DNA of 64,000 nt. Source: an uncultured Christensenella sp. GTDB taxonomy: Bacteria; Bacillota; Clostridia; Christensenellales; Borkfalkiaceae. Positions within the stretch are counted from its first letter, which is position 1. Each line of letters opens with the position of its first letter. Positions 25,861 to 35,058 of the stretch are shown here, piece by piece. Made by a program: the position numbers and the translations under genes. The stretch is taken from contig CAJUET010000002.1 in assembly GCA_910585595.1 (NCBI GenBank), positions 124,001-188,000 of the forward strand, written 5' to 3'. Under the pieces are notes generated by a model. It did no database searches, was not told where the DNA came from, and saw nothing but the letters and a program-made list of their open reading frames with translations.

Positions 25861-27174
25861 TCAGTCCTCCTTCTTCCTCGTGCGGGTCACGATTCTTATG
25901 GGCGTTCCCGAAAAATCGTAAGCCCCTCTGAGAACGTTTTCAAGATAACGTTCGTAGGAAAAGTGCATGAGTTTTTCATCGTTCACCTGCAATACGAAAA
26001 GCGGCGGATTCACCGAAACTTGCGAAGCGAAATAGAGTTTCATGCGCTTTCCGTTATAGGAAGGCGGTTCGGAAATGCGCATTGCGTCCGATAAAAGATC
26101 GTTCAAAGCGCCCGTCGTAATACGCCGCCCCGCATTCCCGTATGCTTCCCCGGCAAGCGAAAGAATTTTATCGATCCTCTGCCCCGTCTTTGCCGAAACG
26201 TATACCGACTTGAAATAGTCCATAAACTTTAAATCTTCTTTCAGTTTACTTTCGAATTTCTCTATGGTATGCGTATCCTTTTCGATGACATCCCACTTAT
26301 TCATTGCGATCAAAGAAGGCTTTCCCTCTTCGTGCGCCATTCCGATAATACGGACGTCCTGTTCGGTAAGCCCCTCCGTGCTGTCTACGACTAAAACGAC
26401 GACGTCGGCGCGCTTTAACGCTTCGAATGCGCGGAGCACCGAATAATATTCCACGTCGTCCTCGACGGAGCGCTTTCTGCGAATCCCCGCCGTATCGATG
26501 AGCGTATATTTCTTTCCTTTCCGCGTAAAGGGCGTATCGATCGCGTCGCGCGTAGTGCCGGCAACCGGAGCAACGATCGTGCGTTCCTCGCCCAAAATTT
26601 TATTGACGATCGAGCTCTTGCCTGCGTTGGGTTTTCCGACGACTGCGATCTTCAAGGAATCGTCACCGTCGTTTTCCCCCTGTTCGAAATTCTCGACCGC
26701 CGCGTCTAATAGATCGCCGATTCCGCGGGAATGTTCCGAAGAGACGGCGAACGGTTCACCAAGCCCCAGCGAATAGAACTCGAATAACTTATCGGGGGAA
26801 TATTCGTCGATTTTATTGACTACGAGAAACACGGGCTTTTGGGAACGGCGCAGAATTTCCGCCACGTCGTAATCGGAGGGAGTGAGCCCCTCTCTTCCGT
26901 CCGTAAAGAAAAATATCTCGTCTGCGGTGTCGATCGCAAGCTGTGCCTGTACCGCGATCTGACGGCGCATATCGTCGTTTGATTTCAATTCGATCCCGCC
27001 CGTATCGACGAGCGTGAAGGGTTTGCCCCGCCATTCCGACGAGGCATATATCCGATCGCGGGTGACCCCCGGTCTGTTTTCGGTTATAGCAATTCGCTGC
27101 CCCGCAACGCGGTTGAAGAAGGTGCTCTTTCCTACATTGGGTCTGCCCACGATTGCAATCAAGGGATTTTTCAT
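25861..27174 (-). CDS. der: Ribosome-biogenesis GTPase Der (EngA)
   Basis: The 437-residue protein has two tandem GTPase domains with GRPNVGKST and GKPNAGKSS, matching DTGG/DTAG switch motifs and NKxD elements (VNKIDEY, MNKWDVI), then the KH-like domain that binds the 50S subunit. The ATG at 27174 is chosen: the frame is open for 69 further codons but those run through a terminator and promoter. There is no Shine-Dalgarno site; the -10 box ends 9 bases before the ATG, leaving a leader of about 3 bases. Confidence 0.96.
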   Translation of the reverse strand: MKNPLIAIVGRPNVGKSTFFNRVAGQRIAITENRPGVTRDRIYASSEWRGKPFTLVDTGGIELKSNDDMRRQIAVQAQLAIDTADEIFFFTDGREGLTPSDYDVAEILRRSQKPVFLVVNKIDEYSPDKLFEFYSLGLGEPFAVSSEHSRGIGDLLDAAVENFEQGENDGDDSLKIAVVGKPNAGKSSIVNKILGEERTIVAPVAGTTRDAIDTPFTRKGKKYTLIDTAGIRRKRSVEDDVEYYSVLRAFEALKRADVVVLVVDSTEGLTEQDVRIIGMAHEEGKPSLIAMNKWDVIEKDTHTIEKFESKLKEDLKFMDYFKSVYVSAKTGQRIDKILSLAGEAYGNAGRRITTGALNDLLSDAMRISEPPSYNGKRMKLYFASQVSVNPPLFVLQVNDEKLMHFSYERYLENVLRGAYDFSGTPIRIVTRTRKKED

Positions 27175-27183
27175 AACGGTATT

Positions 27184-27212
27184 ATTATAAACGAATTCCC
27201 CTTTCTTGTAAA
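27184..27212 (-). promoter_or_regulatory. Near-leaderless promoter of der-plsY
   Basis: Minus strand TTTACA, exactly 17 bases, TATAAT. Transcription should begin near 27177, about 3 bases before the start codon. It begins 2 bases after the upstream terminator. Confidence 0.85.
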
Positions 27213-27213
27213 G

Positions 27214-27239
27214 AAAAAACGGCTCGAAAGCCGTTTTTT
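27214..27239 (-). terminator. Intrinsic terminator after the small membrane protein gene
   Basis: AAAACGGCTTTC / GAGCCGTTTTTT on the minus strand is a compact hairpin followed by a T run, directly upstream of the der promoter. Confidence 0.9.
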
Positions 27240-27256
27240 GTTTTTGTTCGATCCGA

Positions 27257-27547
27257 TTACTTAATGTATACTCTGATGACACCGAATACGACGCCGAACA
27301 CATAAATGACGAGGGCAATCCAATAAACGACTTTCCAACCGGTCTTTCTATATCTGACCCAATCGTAAGCGGGAAGCGCAACCGCGATCAAAAGCGCGAT
27401 CTTTGCAAGCAAATCGAATATGTTTACGATCTGCGCGCCGACGCCGCACCAATTCAAAATACCGCTTACAACGAACAATATCGCGGTAACGAGGATTCCC
27501 CAAAACGCACAAGCTCTCGTGAAATCGTTTTTGTTTCCACCGGACAT
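27257..27547 (-). CDS. Small membrane protein, 96 residues
   Basis: The protein has three hydrophobic segments (AFWGILVTAILFVVSGIL, IVNIFDLLAKIALLIAVALP, VVYWIALVIYVFGVVFGV) with short charged loops, so it should span the membrane three times. I know no function. GAGAGG lies 10 bases before the ATG; it has its own promoter and terminator. Confidence 0.8.
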   Translation of the reverse strand: MSGGNKNDFTRACAFWGILVTAILFVVSGILNWCGVGAQIVNIFDLLAKIALLIAVALPAYDWVRYRKTGWKVVYWIALVIYVFGVVFGVIRVYIK

Positions 27548-27580
27548 AAAATTTACCTCTCTTTATAATTTTTTTCTTGA

Positions 27581-27609
27581 ATTATAGCACAGCACTTTAA
27601 AAAAAGCAA
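27581..27609 (-). promoter_or_regulatory. Promoter of the small membrane protein
   Basis: Minus strand TTGCTT, 17 bases, TATAAT. Confidence 0.65.
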
Positions 27610-27642
27610 CGTTTTTTCATGATATTTATGCGCATTTATCAG

Positions 27643-27671
27643 TTGACGAACAAAATAAGCAATGCTAAAAT
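27643..27671 (+). promoter_or_regulatory. Leaderless-type promoter of pepV
   Basis: TTGACG, exactly 17 bases, TAAAAT, then AGAGTC and the ATG at 27678. The expected start site is the A of the initiation codon. Confidence 0.85.
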
Positions 27672-27677
27672 AGAGTC

Positions 27678-28937
27678 ATGAAAAATTATCTCGATCAAGC
27701 CGTAAAGGCGATCTCAGAAAGCATCAAATTCGACTCCTCTCTCAGCGAGCCCCTCGAAGGCGCGCCCTTCGGCAAGGGCGCGGCGGACTGCCTTGCGCAT
27801 TTCTTGAATCTTGCGGAAAGCCTCGGATTCGAAACCGCAAATTACGACGGCTACATCGGCGAAGTGACTTTCGGCGAGGGAGAAGAGGAGTTTGCGATTT
27901 TAGCGCACCTCGACGTCGTGCCCGCGGGAAGCGGCTGGACGAAGCCGCCCTTCCGCGGACTCGTCGAAAACGGCAGAATCTGGGGACGGGGCGCCATGGA
28001 CGACAAGGGTCCCGCCGTTGCCGCTCTCTTTGCGCTCAAAAAACTCAAAGACGAAGGTTTCGTTCCCAAGAAAAAAATCAAACTTATTTTGGGGCTCAAC
28101 GAAGAATGCGGTTGGAAGTGCATCGAGCATTACAATAAAGTCGCGCATATGCCCGACGAAGGTTTTTCGCCCGACGCGAACTTCCCCGTGATCTATGCGG
28201 AAAAGGGAATCCTGCATATCCGCGCCGATTTTCCCGTAGAGAAAAATCTATTTTCCTCGCTTACGGGCGGGGAGCGCGTAAATATGGTTTGCGACTACTG
28301 CGAGGCGATCCCCCTCTTCCCCGCCGATCCCCAAAAGGCGAAACGCTTAGGGCTTGAAATCGCGGACGGAAAATTGATTTCCAAGGGAAAGAGCGCACAC
28401 GGCTCCACCCCCGAAGAGGGCGTGAACGCCATTTTGCCTATGCTTGAATATTTCGGACTGCAACGCATTCTCGATTGCCTTTTTGAGGATATTTACGAAC
28501 TCAAAGCGCTTAAAGACGAAACGGGAAATCTGACCCTTTCGCCCGACGTGATCTCTTATAAAGACGGCGTTCTTTCGGTACTCGTCGACATCCGTTATCC
28601 CGCGACCCTTCCCCTTTCGGCAGTCACGGAAAAGCTCGATCGATTCGGCGTGAAGATCGAAACGGTGTCTTTCCAAAAACCGCTCTTTCTGGATAAGAAC
28701 AACTTTCTCGTTAAGACGCTGCAAAAGGTATACGACGACTACACGGGCGAAAAACACGAGCCGATCGCGATCGGCGGAGGAACGTATGCGCGGGCGCTCA
28801 AATGCGGCGTCGCGTTCGGTCCTGAAATCGAGGGCGAAGAAGTTACTATTCACCAAATAAACGAATATATCACGATCGACCGCGTTAAACTCATGCTCGA
28901 AATCTATTCGGAAGCAGTCAGGCAGCTCACAAAATAA
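27678..28937 (+). CDS. M20-family dipeptidase, PepV/Sapep type
   Basis: The 419-residue metallopeptidase should cleave dipeptides in the cytoplasm. Metal-site blocks are AHLDVVPAGSGW (His and the catalytic Asp), GRGAMDDKGP (shared Asp) and LGLNEECGWKCIEHY (the catalytic Glu pair); AIGGGTYARAL near the C terminus supplies another metal-site region. The sequence GKSAHGSTPEEGVNAI belongs to the lid domain. Length and motifs fit PepV-like dipeptidases. No Shine-Dalgarno site is possible given the promoter position. Confidence 0.93.
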   Translation: MKNYLDQAVKAISESIKFDSSLSEPLEGAPFGKGAADCLAHFLNLAESLGFETANYDGYIGEVTFGEGEEEFAILAHLDVVPAGSGWTKPPFRGLVENGRIWGRGAMDDKGPAVAALFALKKLKDEGFVPKKKIKLILGLNEECGWKCIEHYNKVAHMPDEGFSPDANFPVIYAEKGILHIRADFPVEKNLFSSLTGGERVNMVCDYCEAIPLFPADPQKAKRLGLEIADGKLISKGKSAHGSTPEEGVNAILPMLEYFGLQRILDCLFEDIYELKALKDETGNLTLSPDVISYKDGVLSVLVDIRYPATLPLSAVTEKLDRFGVKIETVSFQKPLFLDKNNFLVKTLQKVYDDYTGEKHEPIAIGGGTYARALKCGVAFGPEIEGEEVTIHQINEYITIDRVKLMLEIYSEAVRQLTK

Positions 28938-28950
28938 TACGGAAAACCAT

Positions 28951-28986
28951 AAAAAACGGGCGCACCTTTTAAGGCTCGCCCTTTTT
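28951..28986. terminator. Bidirectional terminator between pepV and ileS
   Basis: GGGCG(C) and (G)CGCCC arms enclose AAGG/CCTT pairs; A runs on the left and T runs on the right allow termination of both converging genes. Confidence 0.85.
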
Positions 28987-29000
28987 ATTTTGATTGCTTT

Positions 29001-32000
29001 TTACAGCTTTACAACAGTCAAAGTGACCTTATCCCCGTTAATATCGAGAGACTTCGTGTATCCCTTTTCGCTGCTCTTTTCGATTTTGAGCGCCAACACG
29101 TCGCCCGCGAACGCTCCTTTTTGAAGCGCCTTTTCCGCTCTTCCTTCGGCATCCGAATAGTAAACCGCAATACGGTCGACGACCTCGAAACCCGCCTCCT
29201 TTCTCATCATCTGGATCTTGGAGACAAGCTCTCTTTCCGTCCCCTCGAAGAGAAGGTCTTCCGTAAGTTTCGTATCGAGCGCAACGGTCACGCCTCTGTC
29301 CGCGGCGACTGCGTACCCTTCCGCAGACTCCGTAAAAATCTGCAAATCCTCTTCGGTAAGAGTCACCGTTCCGTCTAAAATTTGCGCTTCGCCCCGTTCC
29401 CTTACCGCCTTTACGATTTCCGCCGCGTTGCAGGAACCGAGGAAATCCGAGATCGCTTTCAACTGTTTGCCGTACTTGGGTCCGAGCGTTCTCAACTGCG
29501 GTTTGAGCTTATAGGAAACAAGTTCTTCCGCGCTCGTTACGGTGCGGTAATTCTTTACGTTGAGCTCGTCCAAAACGACAGCTTTGAGTTCGTCATGAAC
29601 GTCGAGCGGCATTTCACTTGCTACGACAAGTTCATAAAGCGGCTGACGGTTCTTGATGTTGCCCGCGCCGCGTGCGGCTCTGCCTAAGTTGACAACGGTC
29701 AAAACGTCGTCCATGCCGCGTTCGAGCTCAGAATCGATCAGATTTTCGTCCGCTTCGGGATACTCGCAAAGGTGCACCGAAACGGGCGCTTTTTTATAAA
29801 ATGCGGGTACAAGATTCTGATAGATCATTTCTGCCATAAAGGGCGTATAGGGCGCAAGCAGTTTTGTAAGCGTTACAAGCACCGTATAAAGCGTCGTATA
29901 CGCCGCCGCCTTATCATCGGTCATGCCGCCGCCCCAATAGCGGTCGCGTCCGCGACGCACGTACCAATTCGAGAGCACGTCCGAAAAATCCTGAATCGCA
30001 CGCGCGCCCGTCGTGATGTCGTAATCGTTCAAAAGTGCATTCACCTTTTTTACAAGCGAATTCAAGGAGGAAAGAATCCACTTATCCATCAGCGTAAGTT
30101 TGCATTTTTTTAAATCGTACTCCGAAGGATCGTATCCGTCGATATCCGCATACAGCGTAAAGAATGCATATGTGTTCCAAAGCGTTCCCTGGAACTTTCT
30201 CTGCGATTCCGAGACCGCTTCACTGTCGAAACGGGACGGGATCCAAGGGAAGCTGTTCGTATAAAAATACCAGCGCACCGCGTCGGAGCCCTGCTTATCC
30301 AAGACCGACCACGGGTCGACGACATTGCCCTTATGCTTGCTCATCTTGATACCGTTCTTATCGTTTACATGCCCCAAGACGATACAGTTCTTGAAGGGCG
30401 CTTTATCGAAGAGAATCGTTGAAATCGTCAAAAGCGTATAGAACCAACCGCGCGTTTGATCGACGGCTTCCGAGATGAAGTCCGCAGGGAAAGTCTTTTC
30501 GAACAGTTCTTTATTTTCAAACGGATAGTGATACTGCGCAAAGGGCATGGAACCCGAATCGAACCAGCAGTCGATGACTTCGGGCGTGCGCTTCATGTTT
30601 CCGCCGCACTTTGAACACTTGCAAACGAGCCTGTCCACGTAAGGACGGTGCAACTCGATATTTTCGGGAGCGCCGCACTTTTCGTGAAGTTCCTTGCGCG
30701 AACCGATGACTTCGATTTCGCCGCAGTCGCCGCATACCCAAACGGGAAGCGGCGTTCCCCAATACCGATCGCGGGAAAGTCCCCAGTCGATCACGTTTTC
30801 AAGGAAATTTCCCATTCTGCCCTCTTTGATGGTTTCGGGCATCCAATTTACGGAACGGTTGCATTCAATGAGCGCGTCTTTGACTGCGGTCACCTTAATG
30901 AACCAGCTCGACCGCGCATAGTACATGAGGGGCGTATCGCAGCGCCAGCAATGCGGATAATCGTGCTCGAAACTCAGAGCGCGGAAGAGCTTACCCTGCG
31001 CTTTGAGCATTTTCAGAATTTCTTTGTCTGCATCTTTGATAAAGAGTCCCTTGATTTCCGGGAAGCGTTCGTCGAATTTCCCCTGTTCGTTCGTAAGCGC
31101 GATCACGGGAAGTCCGTAATTTTTACCGACGTTGTAGTCGTCCTGCCCGTACGCGGGCGCAATGTGTACGACGCCCGTACCGTCGGTGAGCGTAACATAG
31201 GTATCGCATACGACCTCGTAAACGCGCTTCCAATCGTTCTTAGTATTTTCGAGATCGCTCTCAGCGTTGGGAAACAGGGGTTCGTACTTTAACCCCTCGT
31301 AGCCCTTTCCCTTTTTGCGGTCGATCACTTTATATTCTTCAAAGAACTTCGAAGCAAGCACTTCCGCCAAAATATACCGTACGCCGTCCGATTCGATTTC
31401 TGCATAGTCCTCGTCGGGATTCATGCACAGCGCCACGTTCGAGGGTAGCGTCCAAGGGGTCGTCGTCCAGGCAAGAATATAGGTATTCTCTCTTCCTGCG
31501 ACCTTGAACTGCGCGATCGCGGAAGTCTCCTTTACGCTCTTGTATCCCTGCGCCACCTCGTGCGAGGAGAGCGCCGTGCCGCACCGCGGACAGTAGGGAA
31601 CGATTTTGTGCCCCTTATATAACAGTCCTTTCTTATGAATTTCTTTAAGCGCCCACCACTCCGATTCGATATAGTCGTCGTGATAAGTCACATAAGGATT
31701 TTCCATGTCGACCCAGTAACCTACGCGCTCGCTCATCTTCTGCCATTCGTTTTGATACTTGAAAACGGATTTCTTGCACTGATCGTTAAACGGCTCGATC
31801 CCGTAAGTTTCGATCTGTTTTTTGCCGTCGAGTCCGAGCGTTTTTTCCACTTCGAGTTCCACGGGAAGTCCGTGCGTATCCCAGCCCGCTTTTCTCAAAA
31901 CATGCCTGCCCTTCATCGTCTGAAAGCGCGGGATAATGTCCTTCATGACGCGCGTTAAAATATGCCCGATATGCGGCTTACCGTTCGCCGTGGGAGGACC

Positions 32001-32135
32001 GTCGTAGAAGGAGAATTCCCCCCTTCCCTCGTTCTTATCCACGCTTTTTTCGAATATTTCATTCTCTTTCCAAAACTCTACGATCTCTTTTTCGCGCTCC
32101 ACGAAATCGAGCGAAGTAGATACCTTTTTATACAT
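29001..32135 (-). CDS. ileS: Isoleucyl-tRNA synthetase, type 2
   Basis: The 1044-residue enzyme charges tRNA-Ile. HIGH occurs at residues 55-58 (GKPHIGHIL) and KMSKHKGN near residue 600; the editing domain has TTPWTLPSN. The length and WFDSGSMPFAQYHYPFE block fit the longer, eukaryote-like type 2 enzymes, which in other bacteria are less sensitive to mupirocin. A GGGAG site precedes the ATG. Its leader is only about 30 bases, so no T-box controls it. Confidence 0.95.
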   Translation of the reverse strand: MYKKVSTSLDFVEREKEIVEFWKENEIFEKSVDKNEGRGEFSFYDGPPTANGKPHIGHILTRVMKDIIPRFQTMKGRHVLRKAGWDTHGLPVELEVEKTLGLDGKKQIETYGIEPFNDQCKKSVFKYQNEWQKMSERVGYWVDMENPYVTYHDDYIESEWWALKEIHKKGLLYKGHKIVPYCPRCGTALSSHEVAQGYKSVKETSAIAQFKVAGRENTYILAWTTTPWTLPSNVALCMNPDEDYAEIESDGVRYILAEVLASKFFEEYKVIDRKKGKGYEGLKYEPLFPNAESDLENTKNDWKRVYEVVCDTYVTLTDGTGVVHIAPAYGQDDYNVGKNYGLPVIALTNEQGKFDERFPEIKGLFIKDADKEILKMLKAQGKLFRALSFEHDYPHCWRCDTPLMYYARSSWFIKVTAVKDALIECNRSVNWMPETIKEGRMGNFLENVIDWGLSRDRYWGTPLPVWVCGDCGEIEVIGSRKELHEKCGAPENIELHRPYVDRLVCKCSKCGGNMKRTPEVIDCWFDSGSMPFAQYHYPFENKELFEKTFPADFISEAVDQTRGWFYTLLTISTILFDKAPFKNCIVLGHVNDKNGIKMSKHKGNVVDPWSVLDKQGSDAVRWYFYTNSFPWIPSRFDSEAVSESQRKFQGTLWNTYAFFTLYADIDGYDPSEYDLKKCKLTLMDKWILSSLNSLVKKVNALLNDYDITTGARAIQDFSDVLSNWYVRRGRDRYWGGGMTDDKAAAYTTLYTVLVTLTKLLAPYTPFMAEMIYQNLVPAFYKKAPVSVHLCEYPEADENLIDSELERGMDDVLTVVNLGRAARGAGNIKNRQPLYELVVASEMPLDVHDELKAVVLDELNVKNYRTVTSAEELVSYKLKPQLRTLGPKYGKQLKAISDFLGSCNAAEIVKAVRERGEAQILDGTVTLTEEDLQIFTESAEGYAVAADRGVTVALDTKLTEDLLFEGTERELVSKIQMMRKEAGFEVVDRIAVYYSDAEGRAEKALQKGAFAGDVLALKIEKSSEKGYTKSLDINGDKVTLTVVKL

Positions 32136-32164
32136 AACTCCCTCTTTTAGGTTTCGTTTTTCAT

Positions 32165-32193
32165 ATTATATCTGATTTGGCCGAATTTGTAAA
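32165..32193 (-). promoter_or_regulatory. Promoter of ileS
   Basis: Minus strand TTTACA, exactly 17 bases, TATAAT; leader of about 25-30 bases with GGGAG. Confidence 0.85.
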
Positions 32194-32225
32194 ACGATTT
32201 TTGGAAAATTCATGAAATAAGACTC

Positions 32226-32265
32226 ATTCTACTGTGAGTAGAATTGAAATTTTGTCAGTAGAATT
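32226..32265. promoter_or_regulatory. Palindrome plus phased half-site between ileS and degV
   Basis: A perfect 19-base palindrome ATTCTACT-GTG-AGTAGAAT (32226-32244) is followed by a second AGTAGAATT at 32257, exactly 20 bases after the first. Two helical turns of spacing and location between divergent genes suggest an operator for an unknown regulator. Confidence 0.55.
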
Positions 32266-32325
32266 AACAATTTTAAAAATGGAGCGCAAAAAAAGCAAAA
32301 TAGACGTTTTTTTATCTTTCAGCTG

Positions 32326-32353
32326 TTGTAAAAATTTAAAAAATAGCTACAAT
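32326..32353 (+). promoter_or_regulatory. Possible promoter of degV
   Basis: TTGTAA, 16 bases, TACAAT. An alternative TTGTCA-16-TAAAAA at 32253 overlaps the half-site repeat, and an extended TGG-TATACAC lies just downstream, so the true start is uncertain. Confidence 0.45.
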
Positions 32354-32391
32354 AGTGGTATACACTAAAAACAGTCCGAGGTGCAAATATT

Positions 32392-33339
32392 ATGAATTCA
32401 TTCGAAATCGTTACGGATTCCGCAGCAAATCTTCCCGATTCATACAGGATAGACAGAAATATTCACGTCGTCCCCTTCCGCTATATCGCAGACGGCGTTG
32501 AGTATACCTGTCTTGAAGAGGGCGTTCCCTTTCGGGAGAGCGCAAAAAAATTCTATGCACTTTTAAAATCGGGCGCAGACATTAAAACCTCCCTCGTATC
32601 GGAGGCGCAGTTCACCGCAGCGGCGGAACCCCTGTTGGAAGAGGGAAAGGACGTTCTCTTTCTTACGATCGCCTCCGGAATCAGCGGTACCTATAATCAA
32701 GCGCAGGCAGCGGCGGAAGCCCTCTCGAAAAAATATCCGAAACGCACCGTGATTGCAATCGACAGCGCAAACGCCTCTATGGGGCAGGGACTTCTCGCGC
32801 TTAAAGCCGCCGATTTGAGAGACATGGGCGAGAGTTGCTCTGCCACGGCGGAATGGTTGCAGGAAAACGTATATAAACTTAACAGCTATCTCACCGTAAG
32901 CGATTTGAAATACCTTAAAAAGAGCGGTAGAATTTCCACCCTCGTTGCGATCGCAGGCACGCTTCTGAGCATTAAACCCATCATCAAAGCGGACGGCGGT
33001 CCGGTTCCAAAACTTGCGGTCTGCGGCAGGGAGCACGGCAGAAAAAAGGCGATTTCGGCAGTTTTGAAAGCTTTTACGGATAATGCAATCGAACCCGAAA
33101 CACAGGTCGTGGCAATTACGCACGCCGACTGCGAAGAGGAAGCGTTCGCGCTTGCAGAGGAAGTTAAAAAGCTGGGCGTAAAAGACGTCATCATCGAATA
33201 TTACGACATCTGTACGGGCGCGCACGCAGGACCCGGTACACTTGCCCTTTTCTTTACGGGAAAGGACAGACGGGGCGATTCGGTACCCGCCGAAGCCCGC
33301 GCAGGAGTCAAAAAGAAAGCGCGGAATACTGCAAAATAA
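32392..33339 (+). CDS. DegV family fatty-acid-binding protein
   Basis: The 315-residue protein has the family start IVTDSAANLPDSYR, the SGISGTYNQA loop that holds the fatty-acid carboxylate, and KSGRISTLVAIAGTLLSIKPI. DegV/FakB proteins present exogenous fatty acids to a kinase; no FakA gene is in the window. GAGGTG lies 11 bases upstream. A basic tail (ARAGVKKKARNTAK) extends past the domain. The operator-like palindrome upstream may control it, which would fit lipid regulation, an inference only. Confidence 0.92.
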   Translation: MNSFEIVTDSAANLPDSYRIDRNIHVVPFRYIADGVEYTCLEEGVPFRESAKKFYALLKSGADIKTSLVSEAQFTAAAEPLLEEGKDVLFLTIASGISGTYNQAQAAAEALSKKYPKRTVIAIDSANASMGQGLLALKAADLRDMGESCSATAEWLQENVYKLNSYLTVSDLKYLKKSGRISTLVAIAGTLLSIKPIIKADGGPVPKLAVCGREHGRKKAISAVLKAFTDNAIEPETQVVAITHADCEEEAFALAEEVKKLGVKDVIIEYYDICTGAHAGPGTLALFFTGKDRRGDSVPAEARAGVKKKARNTAK

Positions 33340-33342
33340 AAC

Positions 33343-33389
33343 AATAGAACATCGCCCCTCCCGCTAAACGGGAGGGGCGATGTTCTATT
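33343..33389. terminator. Bidirectional terminator with 21-base perfect arms
   Basis: Arms beginning AATAGAACATCGCCCCTCCC pair over 21 bases around CTAAA; flanking A and T runs serve both degV and the converging ABC-F gene. The arms are unusually long for a terminator. Confidence 0.9.
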
Positions 33390-33396
33390 TTAAAGT

Positions 33397-34974
33397 TTAT
33401 CCTTCGATGAGGTCTACGTATTCATCGAACGTCACATTTTTATCAAAGATCTTGGTACCGTTCAAAACGATAATGCGGTTACAAACCGTATTCATAAGCT
33501 CCTGATCGTGCGAAGTCAACAGCATACAGCCCTTGAACGAAGCGAGACCGTTGTTGAGCGCGGTGATCGATTCCAGATCGAGGTGAGCCGTCGGCTCGTC
33601 AAAGATCAGGAAATTCCCCCCTTCAAGCATCATTTTTGCAAGCATACAGCGCACTTTTTCGCCGCCCGATAAAACGCTCGCTTCTTTAAGCGCCTCCTCG
33701 CCCGAAAAGAGCATTCGCCCGAGCCAGCCCCGTAAATACTCCTCGTAGTGATCCTTCGAGAACTGCGAAAGCCACTGCACGAGCGACAACTCGCACCCGT
33801 TGAAATATTCACCGTTATTCTGCGGAAAGTAGGAGGAGATGATCGTCTTGCCCCACTTCACGGTACCCGCGTCGGGTTCCGCCTTGCCCGTTAAAATATC
33901 GTAGAGCATCGTGATTGCCGTAGACTGATCGGAAACGATTCCGATTTTATCCCCCTTTTGCACGGTGAACGAAAGGTTTTTGAAATATCCCTCTTTCGTA
34001 AGTCCTTCTACAATCAGAATATCGTTGCCTATTTCGCGTTCGTATTTAAAGTCGATAAACGGATATTTCCTGAGCGAGGGCTGAAAATCGGAAATCGTGA
34101 GTTTTTCAAGCTCCTTCTTTCGCGAAGTCGCCTGACGGGACTTGCTTGCATTCGCCGCGAACCTCGCAATAAATTCTTTCAGCTCCTGCGCGCGCTGTTC
34201 GGCTTTCTTGTTCTGATCCTTCTGCTGGCGGGCAAGCAGCTGCGAAGTCTGATACCAAAAATCGTAATTGCCCAAATACAGATTGATTTTTCCGAAGTCC
34301 ACGTCGCATATATGCGTACAGACCTTGTTTAAAAAGTGGCGGTTATGCGAAACGATGATGATCGTATTCTCGAAATCGAGCAAATAATTTTCCAGCCAGC
34401 GCACCGTCTTTAAGTCGAGGTTGTTCGTAGGCTCGTCCAATAAAAGAACGTCGGGGTTGCCGAAGAGCGCCTGTGCCAAAAGTACGCGCACCTTCTGTTT
34501 TGCGTCCAAGTCCCCCATCGTCATATAGTGGTATTCCGAGGGAATATCGAGCGCATTCAAAAGCATTTCCGCTTCGCTCTCCGCCTCCCAGCCGCCGAGT
34601 TCCGCAAACTCGCTTTCAAGCTCGGAAGCACGAATGCCGTCCTCCTCGGTGAATTCCGCGTGCGCATATAACGCGTCCTTCTCGTCCATAATTTCAACTA
34701 AGCGCTTATGTCCCAGCATGACGGTGCGCAACACCGATTCGAAGTCGTACTTGTTCTGATTCTGCGCAAGCACGCTCATACGCTCGTTCCTATCGAGAGA
34801 TACGCTTCCCTTGTTGGGCTCGATTTCACCCGAAAGAATTTTTAAGAAGGTGGACTTGCCCGCGCCGTTCGCGCCGATGATCCCGTAACAGTTCCCCTTT
34901 GTGAATTTTAAGTTGACGTCCTCGAAAAGTTTTTTGCTCCCGTATTGAAGACTGACGCCCGTAACCTGTAACAT
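33397..34974 (-). CDS. ABC-F family ATPase, YkpA/YbiT-like
   Basis: The 525-residue protein has two ATP-binding cassettes and no membrane part. The first Walker A is GIIGANGAGKSTFLKIL with DEPTNNLDL; the second cassette has LSGGEKVRCMLAKMMLEGG and FDEPTAHLDLESI. ABC-F proteins act on the ribosome, as translation factors or in antibiotic protection. The linker between cassettes is basic and coiled (QKDQNKKAEQRAQELK). The ATG at 34974 is preferred over a GTG three codons earlier because GGGG(T)G precedes it. Confidence 0.92.
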   Translation of the reverse strand: MLQVTGVSLQYGSKKLFEDVNLKFTKGNCYGIIGANGAGKSTFLKILSGEIEPNKGSVSLDRNERMSVLAQNQNKYDFESVLRTVMLGHKRLVEIMDEKDALYAHAEFTEEDGIRASELESEFAELGGWEAESEAEMLLNALDIPSEYHYMTMGDLDAKQKVRVLLAQALFGNPDVLLLDEPTNNLDLKTVRWLENYLLDFENTIIIVSHNRHFLNKVCTHICDVDFGKINLYLGNYDFWYQTSQLLARQQKDQNKKAEQRAQELKEFIARFAANASKSRQATSRKKELEKLTISDFQPSLRKYPFIDFKYEREIGNDILIVEGLTKEGYFKNLSFTVQKGDKIGIVSDQSTAITMLYDILTGKAEPDAGTVKWGKTIISSYFPQNNGEYFNGCELSLVQWLSQFSKDHYEEYLRGWLGRMLFSGEEALKEASVLSGGEKVRCMLAKMMLEGGNFLIFDEPTAHLDLESITALNNGLASFKGCMLLTSHDQELMNTVCNRIIVLNGTKIFDKNVTFDEYVDLIEG

Positions 34975-35004
34975 ACTCAGCACCCCGATTTTTATTTCGC
35001 GGTT

Positions 35005-35033
35005 ATTATACCATAATCTCCCGATTTAATCAA
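35005..35033 (-). promoter_or_regulatory. Promoter of the ABC-F gene
   Basis: Minus strand TTGATT, 17 bases, TATAAT preceded by TGG (extended -10). Leader of about 25 bases. Confidence 0.7.
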
Positions 35034-35058
35034 ACGAATCGCTCGGCTTTAACGAAAA

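Noticed and set aside
27175..27381. An N-terminal extension of Der by 69 residues.
   Set aside because: It would be translated from DNA that contains the terminator of the upstream gene and the der promoter; Der proteins start at MKNPLIAIVGRP-like sequence.
32136..32391. A T-box leader for ileS.
   Set aside because: A consensus promoter lies only about 30 bases upstream of the start codon and no specifier or AGGGTGG-type box is present.
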